NCBI GenBank assembly: GCA_020854925.1
Contig: JAHKLV010000119.1
Location: forward strand, 1 to 7,080
Length of the DNA stretch: 7,080 nt
From: Candidatus Methanofastidiosia archaeon
GTDB taxonomy: Archaea; Methanobacteriota_B; Thermococci; Methanofastidiosales; NM3
Direction of reading: 5' to 3'
How positions within the stretch are numbered: position 1 is the first letter of the stretch; every line of letters starts with the position of its first letter. Shown one piece after another: positions 1 through 5,697 of the stretch. A program made the translations under genes and the position numbers. A model generated the notes under the pieces. The model worked only from the letters and a program-made list of their open reading frames with translations, made no database searches and was not told the DNA's origin.

Positions 1-174
1 TCATGCGAGGCACGAACCACACACCGAACCGGTGTGGAGATGGAGGCGCTTGTGGGTGTCTCTGCCGCCCTTCTTGCCATCTGGGACATGGTGAAAGCTA
101 ATGAGAAGGATGCGAAAGGTCAGTATCCCTCCACCACCATCGAGAATATCCGCGTTGTCAGGAAGGAGAAGTGA
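1..174 (+). CDS. moaC: MoaC, cyclic pyranopterin monophosphate synthase (C-terminal part)
   Basis: The reading frame is open from base 1 and ends at TGA 172-174, giving the last 57 residues; the start lies outside the window. MoaC works with the radical-SAM protein MoaA to turn GTP into cyclic pyranopterin monophosphate, the first stable intermediate of molybdopterin synthesis, in the cytoplasm. The diagnostic stretch is RTGVEMEAL followed by an alanine-rich helix and AIWDMVKA (visible residues 9-33), which matches the conserved C-terminal helix of the family where the glutamates and the D-M-V-K motif lie near the active site. The tail after VKA is divergent and lacks the K-x-GGKSG ending common in bacterial MoaC; it ends in a basic RVVRKEK. 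It is followed after 4 bases by moaB, so the two are almost certainly cotranscribed. Confidence 0.9.
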   Translation, partial: SCEARTTHRTGVEMEALVGVSAALLAIWDMVKANEKDAKGQYPSTTIENIRVVRKEK

Positions 175-176
175 TC
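163..176 (+). promoter_or_regulatory. Ribosome binding site deciding the moaB GTG start
   Basis: An AAGGAG at 163-168 followed by GTGATC at 171-176 lies just upstream of GTG 179-181. Both blocks resemble pieces of the AGGAGGTGATC that pairs with the 3' end of archaeal 16S rRNA. AAGGAG is 10 bases from the GTG. The site lies across the end of moaC, so moaB translation is probably coupled to moaC. It favours GTG 179 over the in-frame ATGs at 101 and 110, which lie deep inside moaC. Confidence 0.6.
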
Positions 177-178
177 TC

Positions 179-676
179 GTGTCTGCATCGTCTCACCGAC
201 AGCACGCCCCCAAGGCGTTCTCTTTTTTTGTCATTACCATATCAGACTCATGCTCGCGCCAGGAGCGCGAGGACCTCTCGGGTCCCCATATCATCGCGGC
301 GCTCGAAGGCGAACACACCTTTGTCGGCTGTACCACCGTCCCCGATGACAAGGCGGAGATAGAACAGGCGGTCCTCTCAGCCGTTCTTTCCGCCGATTGC
401 GTCATCACCACCGGGGGGACGGGCATCACCCGACGGGATGTCACCATACCTTCCGTCCGCCCGCTCCTAGACCGGGAGATAGTGGGATTCGGCGAGCTCT
501 TCCGCCGCCTCAGCTACGACGAGGTGGGTCCGGCAGCACTCATTTCCGGCGCCCTTGCCGGTGTTATCGACGAGACGCTCGTCTTCTGCCTTCCCGGCAG
601 CCTCGGTGCCGTCAGGCTCGGCACGGAGCTTATCCGCCTGGAGGCAGGGCACCTGCTCCGGCATGCGAGGGAGTGA
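179..676 (+). CDS. moaB: MoaB/MogA-family molybdopterin adenylyltransferase
   Basis: A 165-residue protein, close to the usual length of MoaB. This family carries a MoCF-binding fold that binds molybdopterin and, in archaea and in the plant and bacterial MogA/Cnx1G relatives, adenylylates it before metal insertion by MoeA. Visible features are a first beta strand FFVITISDS (residues 16-24), the binding-loop signature TTGGTG at 77-82 followed by RRD, the block DREIVGFGELFR (98-109), and the LPGS loop at 138-141. The first 15 residues are polar and not part of the fold. I chose GTG 179, four bases after the moaC stop with a good ribosome binding site, rather than the upstream in-frame ATG at 101, which would overlap moaC by 74 bases. 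moeA begins one base after the stop. Confidence 0.9.
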   Translation: MSASSHRQHAPKAFSFFVITISDSCSRQEREDLSGPHIIAALEGEHTFVGCTTVPDDKAEIEQAVLSAVLSADCVITTGGTGITRRDVTIPSVRPLLDREIVGFGELFRRLSYDEVGPAALISGALAGVIDETLVFCLPGSLGAVRLGTELIRLEAGHLLRHARE

Positions 677-677
677 G

Positions 678-1874
678 ATGGGCGCCTTCAAGCGGCTCAT
701 GTCATATGGGGAGGCCCTCTCCGCCGTCTGCGCTGCGCGCATCCCCCTTGCCTCGCGTGACGTGGCCACGACCCAGGCCCTTGGGTGCCTTTTGGCAGAG
801 GATGTCGTTGCCCCTTCTGACTCTCCGCCCTTTGACCGCGCCGCCATGGACGGCTACGCGGTGCGGGCTGCCGACACCTTCGCGGCAACGGCCGGTGCAC
901 CGGTCACCCTCCCCCTTGTTGCATCCCTTGCCGCCGGAGACGTTCCCTCACAGGCGCTTCACGCCGGCGAGGCGATGCGCATCATGACGGGCGCCCAAAT
1001 GCCTCCAGGCGCCGATGCGGTGGTGATGCAGGAGCATGCCGTAGAGGTGGCAGGTTCCGTACGCATGACCGCTCCCGTCGTTCCCTTGACCCATGTGTCA
1101 CAAAGGGGCGAGGACATTGCCGCAGGTGCGACGGTGCTGGCCGCAGGCAGCCGCCTCTCCCCCCACGCCGTGGCGCTGCTCATCTCCCTCGGTGTGAGGT
1201 CGTGCCGGGTGTGGACCATGCCCTCGGTGGCGGTCGTCACCACGGGGGACGAACTGGTGGCATACGGCGACGAGGTGCCTGCGGGAAAGATCATAGACTC
1301 CAACGGCCCCATGCTTTCCGCGATACTGGGACGGTGCGGCTGCCCTGTTACCTATCGTGCCCATGCCCGTGACTCGCCGGACGAGATTACGGCTGCGCTG
1401 GCGGCTGCACGGGCGATGGCTGACATCGTGCTTGTCACCGGCGGCAGCTCCTTTGGGGAACGGGACTATGCTCAGCGCCTCGTGGCGGGCCTTGACATCC
1501 ACGGCGTTGCCATCAAGCCGGGAAAACCATTCGGATTCGCCCCGGGGCCTGTGCCGGTCTTCCTGCTTTCCGGGTATCCTGTGGCCGCGTTCGTGCAGAT
1601 TTATCTCTTTGTCATACCGTACCTTGAGGCGCTTACCGGCGCGACGATTTTGTCCCGGGTGACGCTTCCCCTCGCCGAAGGCGTTTCAACATCTCTCGGC
1701 CGTGCTGAGGTCGTGCGCGCCAGCGTGCGCGACGGCACGGTGGTCCCTTTGCGCCGATCCGGTTCCAGCAGGCTCACGTCCCTTGCCTGGGCGGAGGGGT
1801 ACGTCCTTTCGTCGCCCCTGCGGGAGGGAATGGGCGAAGGAGATAAATACCTCTTCACCTCCTTTTTAGAGTGA
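678..1874 (+). CDS. moeA: MoeA, molybdopterin molybdenumtransferase
   Basis: A 398-residue protein, the normal length for MoeA. It inserts molybdate (or tungstate) into adenylylated molybdopterin to give the finished cofactor. Domains in order: an N-terminal region with FDRAAMDGYAVRA (residues 52-64); the beta-rich domain with RIMTGAQMPPGADAVV (101-116); the MoCF-binding domain from VAVVTTGDEL (184-193) through KIIDSN (204-209), LVTGGSSFGERDY (252-264) and KPGKPFGF (280-287); then a C-terminal beta-barrel domain from about residue 325. The loop that is usually LPGxPVS is LSGYPVAA here (297-304). I chose ATG 678, one base after the moaB stop, with GAGGGAG just upstream; longer in-frame starts run back inside moaB. 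No fused periplasmic-binding domain is present, so this is the short single-function form. Confidence 0.95.
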   Translation: MGAFKRLMSYGEALSAVCAARIPLASRDVATTQALGCLLAEDVVAPSDSPPFDRAAMDGYAVRAADTFAATAGAPVTLPLVASLAAGDVPSQALHAGEAMRIMTGAQMPPGADAVVMQEHAVEVAGSVRMTAPVVPLTHVSQRGEDIAAGATVLAAGSRLSPHAVALLISLGVRSCRVWTMPSVAVVTTGDELVAYGDEVPAGKIIDSNGPMLSAILGRCGCPVTYRAHARDSPDEITAALAAARAMADIVLVTGGSSFGERDYAQRLVAGLDIHGVAIKPGKPFGFAPGPVPVFLLSGYPVAAFVQIYLFVIPYLEALTGATILSRVTLPLAEGVSTSLGRAEVVRASVRDGTVVPLRRSGSSRLTSLAWAEGYVLSSPLREGMGEGDKYLFTSFLE

Positions 1875-2431
1875 TGAAGACCTATGTATTTCTTTACGAC
1901 GGCTTCGCGAACTTCGAAGTGGCCGTTGCGGCCATGCTTCTGCGCAAGCGCGGAGACGTCCTCACCCTCGCCGCCACGAAGGAGCCCGTGGTGTCGGAGG
2001 AGGGATTCACCTTCCTTCCCGACCGTTCGCTCGACGAGACATCGGCTGAAGACATGGACGTCTTAGTCTTTCCCGGGGGAGCGGTCCGCCCCCATTCCCA
2101 GGACCCCCGGCTCATCGCCCTCGTGCGGGCAGCCAACGAACGCGACGTGCTCATTGGCGCCATCTGTGCAGGACCCCTCTTTTTGGCAGATGCGGGCATC
2201 CTTGAAGGGCGGCGCTGCACCTCCTCCTTCGGCCCCGCCCATGAGCTGCGGGCGGCCTTCGCGGACGCCGACCACCGCGACGCCTTTTTCACCGTCAGGG
2301 ACGACAACATAGTGACTGCCATCGGCAGCGCCTACGTGGAGTTTGCCATCGTGCTCGGGCATGCGGCGGGCATCTTCGAAAGCGATGCCGACGAGTGCGA
2401 GACATACGCGTGGCTCAAGAACGAGCAGTAG
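1874..2431 (+). CDS. DJ-1/PfpI family protein (class I glutamine amidotransferase-like fold)
   Basis: A 185-residue single-domain protein. The frame starts with FLYDGFANFE (residues 6-15), which supplies the conserved acidic residue E15. PGG follows at 67-69, and the nucleophile elbow GAICAGPLFLADAGIL at 95-110 places the reactive cysteine at C98. This pattern is typical of DJ-1, whose members include chaperones, glyoxalase-type and deglycase enzymes and amidotransferase-like proteins; the exact activity cannot be read from sequence. H123 or H134 could assist catalysis, but neither is in a motif I can place. The ATG shares its A with the moeA stop (TGATG), so translation is probably coupled. 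No clear ribosome binding site is visible. A GTG at 1871, one codon upstream, is also in frame. Its place behind moeA is unexplained; thiol or aldehyde protection is only a guess. Confidence 0.85.
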   Translation: MKTYVFLYDGFANFEVAVAAMLLRKRGDVLTLAATKEPVVSEEGFTFLPDRSLDETSAEDMDVLVFPGGAVRPHSQDPRLIALVRAANERDVLIGAICAGPLFLADAGILEGRRCTSSFGPAHELRAAFADADHRDAFFTVRDDNIVTAIGSAYVEFAIVLGHAAGIFESDADECETYAWLKNEQ

Positions 2432-2446
2432 GTCGGGACTGGTACC

Positions 2447-3619
2447 ATGGACTCGCTTCTTGCCAGGTTCCCCCACCGCCCAGACTATGGCGGAGGCAGC
2501 ATCGTCAACCTCATGGCCACCATTGCAGGCCATTTCGGGGTGGAGACCGGGTTTGCCCCGCTTCGGGGCGCCTGCCTTCCCGACGATGGCTCAACGGTCG
2601 TGCTCCTCGTTGTCGACGGCTTAGGATACGAGTATCTCTCTACATCAGGCCGCCACAGCGCCCTCTTTCGCCATGGGTCCTGTTCCCTCACGTCCGTCTT
2701 TCCCTCGACGACCTCGGCAAGCCTCACGACGTTTGCCACCGGCCTGTGCCCCCGTCAGCATGGCATCACGGGCTGGTTCATGCACCTGCGCGAGCTCGGC
2801 ATGGTGGCAAAGGTCCTGCCGTTCACCCCCCGCATCGGGTCATGCCCTCTGGAAGACCTTGGCGTGCGGGCTGAGGACATCTTTTCCAGCAGGCCCCTCT
2901 ATGACCGTCTTCCCGTCAGTCCCCACTATGTTGTCCACGAGATGTTTCAGGGCTCTCCCTACACACGGGCCATGACCGGGGGTGCCACCGGCCACTTCTA
3001 TGTCGACCTGCCCGGGTTTGTGGAAACGGTCCGTTCCGTGGCTTGTGTTCCCGCATCGCGGTATGTCTACGGGTACTGGCCACGCTTTGACACCCTTTCA
3101 CACATGCATGGCATCGGTTCGGAGGAGGCGGCATCCCATTTCCAAGAGATAGACGATGCCTTTTCGCAGCTTGTCGAGGGGCTTGAGGGGTCCGGAGCGA
3201 CGCTACTTGTCACCGCCGACCACGGGCTCGTGGACATCGCGCCGGATGATATCGTGCGGCTTGACGACCACCCCGCTCTTTCGGACTGCCTTGCGCTCCC
3301 GCTCTGCGGCGAGGCGCGGGCGGCGTATTGTTATGTGCGTCCCGCTCGGGTGGCTGACTTTCTCCGCTATACTGAGCGCGAGCTTTCCGATGTCTGCACC
3401 TGCGTTCCCTCTGCATCGCTCGTTGAGGGGGGCCTCTACGGCCCGGGAGAGACGAATCCCCGTCTTTACGACCGTATCGGCGACTACGTGCTCTTCATGA
3501 ACGGTTCTCATGTCCTTGTCGACCGGCTTCTCGGGGAGCATGAACACACCATGGTGGGCTACCACGGTGGCCTCTCCCGCGGCGAGCTGGCGGTGCCACT
3601 GGTGTCGGTACGGACGTGA
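2447..3619 (+). CDS. Alkaline phosphatase superfamily phosphodiesterase/nucleotide pyrophosphatase-like protein
   Basis: A 390-residue protein with the complete two-metal core of the nucleotide pyrophosphatase/phosphodiesterase branch. Site 2 ligands are D57 in VVDG (55-58), the nucleophile threonine in FPSTTSASL (T89 by alignment, or T88), and D258 and H259 in TADHG (256-260). Site 1 ligands are D215 and H219 in FDTLSHMHG and H373 in GYHGG. The block TTFATGLCPRQHGITGW (94-110) is the usual continuation after the nucleophile. There is no signal peptide or membrane segment, so the enzyme should be cytoplasmic. The substrate is unknown: nucleotides, phosphodiesters or phosphosugars are all possible. 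ATG 2447 is 15 bases after the preceding stop, with only a weak ribosome binding site. It is the last gene of the cofactor operon as I read it. Confidence 0.85.
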   Translation: MDSLLARFPHRPDYGGGSIVNLMATIAGHFGVETGFAPLRGACLPDDGSTVVLLVVDGLGYEYLSTSGRHSALFRHGSCSLTSVFPSTTSASLTTFATGLCPRQHGITGWFMHLRELGMVAKVLPFTPRIGSCPLEDLGVRAEDIFSSRPLYDRLPVSPHYVVHEMFQGSPYTRAMTGGATGHFYVDLPGFVETVRSVACVPASRYVYGYWPRFDTLSHMHGIGSEEAASHFQEIDDAFSQLVEGLEGSGATLLVTADHGLVDIAPDDIVRLDDHPALSDCLALPLCGEARAAYCYVRPARVADFLRYTERELSDVCTCVPSASLVEGGLYGPGETNPRLYDRIGDYVLFMNGSHVLVDRLLGEHEHTMVGYHGGLSRGELAVPLVSVRT

Positions 3620-3628
3620 AGTGGAACG

Positions 3629-3636
3629 TTTATTAA
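3629..3636 (+). promoter_or_regulatory. TATA-like box upstream of the flavin oxidoreductase
   Basis: TTTATTAA is an AT-only octamer in very GC-rich surroundings, 10 bases after the phosphatase stop. Its centre is about 27 bases upstream of the A of ATG 3660. Archaeal TATA boxes are centred roughly 26-27 bases before the transcription start, so the transcript would begin at or next to the ATG and be leaderless or nearly so. The purine-rich GAAGTGGAACG just upstream could be the TFB recognition element. No good ribosome binding site precedes the ATG, which agrees with this. Confidence 0.5.
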
Positions 3637-3659
3637 GTGGGCTGACACCATACGGTAGT

Positions 3660-4703
3660 ATGCGCACGCTGTTTGACAGGGCGCGCCTGGGCACGCTCTC
3701 CCTGAAGAATCGCTGCATTCGCGCAGCCACGTGGGAGCGCATGGCCCGGGCGGGCGGTCACCTTTCCCCTGCCCTGATGAGGATGTATGCCGAGCTGGCC
3801 GAGGGGGGCGTGTCGCTCATCGAAACGGGGTATGCTTCCATTTTCCCTTGGGAGCAACCGAATCCCGGCATGATGGGCATGCATGACGACCGGCTGGTGG
3901 AAGAGTACGCCGTGCTGTCGGGCGTGGTCCACGACGGGGGTTCCCGCCTGGCCATGCAGCTTGCATACGGCGGTTCCCAGACTCGGTATCTTCCCTCATC
4001 GCGCCTCATCTGGGGTCCGAGTGCCGTCAGGCATCCCGCGTCTGGCGTGGTGCCTACGCCCATGTCCATACGGGATATTGGCGACCTTGCCGAAGGATTT
4101 GCCGCAGCCGCGGCCCGTTCGAAGGACGCCGGGTGTGACGGGGTCATGATCCATGCTGCGCACGGGTATCTGCTGGGGCAGTTTCTGAGCCCCCTCTTCA
4201 ATCGCCGCACGGATGACTACGGAGGACCGCTTCCCAACAGGGCCCGAATCATTCTCGACGTGTATGGGGCGGTGCGAGAGGCGGTCGGGCGCTCGTATCC
4301 GGTGCTTATCAAGATCAACTGCTCAGACTTTGTGGATGGTGGCGCCACCTTTGCCGACAGCATGTACGTATGCAGGGAGCTTGACAAGCAGGGTATCGAC
4401 GCCGTAGAGGTGAGTGGTGGAGGGTTGCCCCCCGGTGCAGGCCAATCCTACTACCGGGACTACGGGGCCTGTCTTTCATGCCTTCTCTCAGCGCCTGTCA
4501 TTCTCGTGGGCGGGAACAGGGACCCCGTGGAGCTCCAGCGTATCCTCGAGGACACGAAACTATCCTTTTTCTCTTTTTCACGGCCGCTTCTTCGGGAGCC
4601 GGGACTCATAGCGCGATGGGAGCGTGGCGACCGTTCCCCCGCCGCGTGCACATCGTGCGGCGAATGCTTCCATGATGAGGGGAACTATTGCCCGTACCGA
4701 TGA
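3660..4703 (+). CDS. NADH:flavin oxidoreductase (Old Yellow Enzyme family) with C-terminal cysteine cluster
   Basis: A 347-residue protein that is essentially one FMN-binding TIM barrel. Signs are LFDRARLGTLSLKNRCIRA at the N-terminus (residues 4-22), the substrate-binding motif IHAAHGYLLGQFLSPLFN (164-181, with H165 and H168) followed by RRTDDYGGP, the lysine in LIKIN (216-220), and SRPLLREP (308-315), where an arginine usually holds the FMN phosphate. The end carries cysteines 330, 333, 336 and 344 in CxxCxxCx7C, like the iron-sulfur cluster site of the 2,4-dienoyl-CoA reductase branch. The flavodoxin and FAD/NAD domains of that branch are absent. It probably reduces an activated C=C bond or a related acceptor, with electrons from NAD(P)H or another donor; the substrate is unknown. 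ATG 3660 is favoured because earlier in-frame starts lie inside the phosphatase gene. Confidence 0.88.
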   Translation: MRTLFDRARLGTLSLKNRCIRAATWERMARAGGHLSPALMRMYAELAEGGVSLIETGYASIFPWEQPNPGMMGMHDDRLVEEYAVLSGVVHDGGSRLAMQLAYGGSQTRYLPSSRLIWGPSAVRHPASGVVPTPMSIRDIGDLAEGFAAAAARSKDAGCDGVMIHAAHGYLLGQFLSPLFNRRTDDYGGPLPNRARIILDVYGAVREAVGRSYPVLIKINCSDFVDGGATFADSMYVCRELDKQGIDAVEVSGGGLPPGAGQSYYRDYGACLSCLLSAPVILVGGNRDPVELQRILEDTKLSFFSFSRPLLREPGLIARWERGDRSPAACTSCGECFHDEGNYCPYR

Positions 4704-4745
4704 CGTTACGCGACCTCCCCGGCATGCCTCTTAAGCACAAGAAAC

Positions 4746-4751
4746 GAGGGG
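4746..4751 (+). promoter_or_regulatory. Ribosome binding site favouring ATG 4757
   Basis: GAGGGG, five bases before ATG 4757, is the best ribosome binding site near the start of the small downstream gene. The other in-frame choices are ATG 4700, which overlaps the oxidoreductase stop as ATGA, and ATG 4724; neither has a site as good. Confidence 0.45.
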
Positions 4752-4756
4752 TAGTC

Positions 4757-5035
4757 ATGGCACAACCACCCTGTACCACAAGAGAATACGATGGTCGTTA
4801 TGAAATCGCTTCTCATGTCTTGTCACTGCGCAGGCGGCTCAAGCGGTATATCGCCGCTCGGCAGTCCATGACCCCCTTTGGCGTTCCCCTTGTGGCGCTC
4901 TGTGCGTTCAGGGCACAGCATGCACTCACCCTGAGGGAGCTTGAATCGCTGCTCTCCCTCCTTTGGAAGAAGGGAGAGATCCTGCAGCCAGAACAGCATT
5001 ATTATGCCGTCGTGGCTCTGCATACAAACGAATAG
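4757..5035 (+). CDS. Small protein of unknown function, possible winged-helix fold
   Basis: A 92-residue protein that I do not recognise. It is basic in the first half (LRRRLKRYIAARQ, residues 24-36) and has no signal peptide or membrane span. The second half, LTLRELESLLSLLWKKGEILQPEQHYYAVV (about 58-87), reads like a recognition helix followed by a small wing. The xLxxLxxKGEIxxP pattern resembles the winged-helix tails of archaeal replication and regulatory proteins such as MCM. DNA binding is therefore plausible but unproven. Cysteines 6 and 49 are not in a metal-binding pattern. It starts 53 bases after the oxidoreductase and may be cotranscribed with it. If ATG 4700 is used instead, the protein gains 19 residues and overlaps the upstream stop. 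Its stop is only 4 bases from the stop of the opposing gene. Confidence 0.65.
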   Translation: MAQPPCTTREYDGRYEIASHVLSLRRRLKRYIAARQSMTPFGVPLVALCAFRAQHALTLRELESLLSLLWKKGEILQPEQHYYAVVALHTNE

Positions 5036-5039
5036 CGGT

Positions 5040-5348
5040 CTAAAAGGCACAGGGGCGGCGGTCAGGTATGCAGCGCAAGGGCGCCGTTCCCTCACGCACG
5101 TCCTTTGAGACATAGAGCGCGCAGTAGCATGCGCCATACTCTTTCAGGTCCGGGTCCCGGTACGAGCAGGGGCAGATGATGTCTCTGTCGCGCTTGATGT
5201 CCCCCGTGGCGAGGCGGCAGGGGCAGGCCATATAGCCGTAGCGCCCCCTGTTTTCCAAGAGGCCGGCAACGAGGGCACGAACGGTGTCCTCGTCCCCGTT
5301 GAGGTGGTATCCTTGCACCTCTGCGCCGCGGGCTAGCGCCTCGTGCAC
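5040..5348 (-). CDS. Ferredoxin:thioredoxin reductase catalytic (beta) subunit
   Basis: At least 102 residues from the only standard start, GTG 5348-5346. The three cysteine pairs of the family are present: CPC at 42-44, CPC at 59-61 and CYC at 74-76, in the context RYGYMACPCRL, RDIICPCSYRD and EYGACYCALYVS. In known enzymes these cysteines hold a [4Fe-4S] cluster next to a redox-active disulfide that passes ferredoxin electrons to thioredoxin or glutaredoxin. No variable (alpha) subunit is seen, as is usual in archaea. Two more cysteines, 93 and 100, sit in the tail. In-frame codons upstream of the GTG read TDSNDDRIRQ, which looks like the missing N-terminal helix, so the real start may be ACG 5378-5376 (112 residues). 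It follows the glutaredoxin gene directly, which fits an electron-transfer partnership. Confidence 0.9.
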   Translation of the reverse strand: MHEALARGAEVQGYHLNGDEDTVRALVAGLLENRGRYGYMACPCRLATGDIKRDRDIICPCSYRDPDLKEYGACYCALYVSKDVREGTAPLRCIPDRRPCAF

Positions 5349-5375
5349 CTGCCTGATGCGGTCGTCATTGGAGTC

Positions 5376-5390
5376 CGTTAGAGCGCCCCC
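5376..5390 (-). promoter_or_regulatory. Possible ACG start of the thioredoxin reductase with ribosome binding site
   Basis: On the minus strand the glutaredoxin stop and next codon read TAACG, so ACG 5378-5376 shares an A with the stop. This is where a coupled ATG would be expected (compare TGATG at moeA and its downstream gene). A GGGGG run at 5390-5386 lies 7 bases upstream, good spacing for a ribosome binding site. The GTG at 5348 has only AGG, 3 bases away. Confidence 0.4.
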
Positions 5391-5650
5391 TGTATCTCAT
5401 CCTCGTTGTATCCGATGATCACCTTTTCTCCAACGGTCATGGTGGGAAAGGAGAGGGAAGGATTCAGCGCCTTCACCGTGTCGATGGCCTCCTTGCGCTC
5501 GTCTCCCGAAAGGAGGTCGACATAGACGTACCGGTATGCAACGCCGAGTGAAGCAAGGTACTCCTTGGTCTTGCGGCACCATCCGCACGTGCTGAGGGCA
5601 TACAGCGTTATCTGGGCTGTTTGCTTGCCTGGAACTGTCGTGTATTCCAT
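5378..5650 (-). CDS. Glutaredoxin-like thiol oxidoreductase (CGWC)
   Basis: A 90-residue thioredoxin-fold protein. After a short lead, the first strand TLYALST (residues 15-21) leads into the CGWC active site (C22, C25) and the helix RKTKEYLASLG. YVYVDLLSG (41-49) is the second strand, SFPT (67-70) supplies the cis-proline loop, and VIIGYNEDEI is the end of the fold. The CxxC pair means it can act as a dithiol carrier; the partner reductase is most likely the ferredoxin-linked enzyme encoded next. I chose ATG 5650. A GTG at 5659 with GAGGTG 5 bases upstream (5670-5665) is almost as good and would add three residues. A much longer version from TTG 5701 is unlikely. It is 47 bases from the transporter stop and overlaps the next gene if the ACG start there is real. 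Confidence 0.88.
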   Translation of the reverse strand: MEYTTVPGKQTAQITLYALSTCGWCRKTKEYLASLGVAYRYVYVDLLSGDERKEAIDTVKALNPSLSFPTMTVGEKVIIGYNEDEIQGAL

Positions 5651-5697
5651 GGTGTGCACCACCACACCTCGTACGGGGAAGTAGAAAAAGCCTTTCC

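Noticed and set aside
20..36. Perfect 7-base inverted repeat CACACCG-AAC-CGGTGTG
   Set aside because: It lies inside the conserved RTGVEMEAL coding region of moaC, has no T run after it and its loop is only three bases; most likely a product of codon choice.
193..447. 84-codon open frame on the minus strand opposite moaB
   Set aside because: Low-complexity composition opposite a clear MoaB domain; no ribosome binding site or homology-like motif.
555..677. Longer N-terminus for MoeA from base 555
   Set aside because: It would overlap moaB by over 120 bases in another frame and does not resemble MoeA; ATG 678 has a ribosome binding site and gives the normal length.
1863..1867. Five-T run as a terminator before the DJ-1-family gene
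   Set aside because: It is inside the last codons of moeA, short, and the next gene overlaps the stop, so termination there would make no sense.
3510..3659. Longer N-terminus for the flavin oxidoreductase from base 3510
   Set aside because: The added residues lie opposite the conserved GYHGG end of the phosphatase in another frame, and the flavin barrel begins naturally at ATG 3660.
3203..3742. 179-codon open frame on the minus strand
   Set aside because: It lies opposite well-conserved phosphatase and oxidoreductase motifs and its translation has no recognisable fold; a by-product of high GC content.
4728..4737. CTTAAG-containing stretch as a promoter for the small protein gene
   Set aside because: It is short and GC-flanked, and it would put the transcript start after the GAGGGG ribosome binding site and at the ATG; coupling to the upstream gene is simpler.
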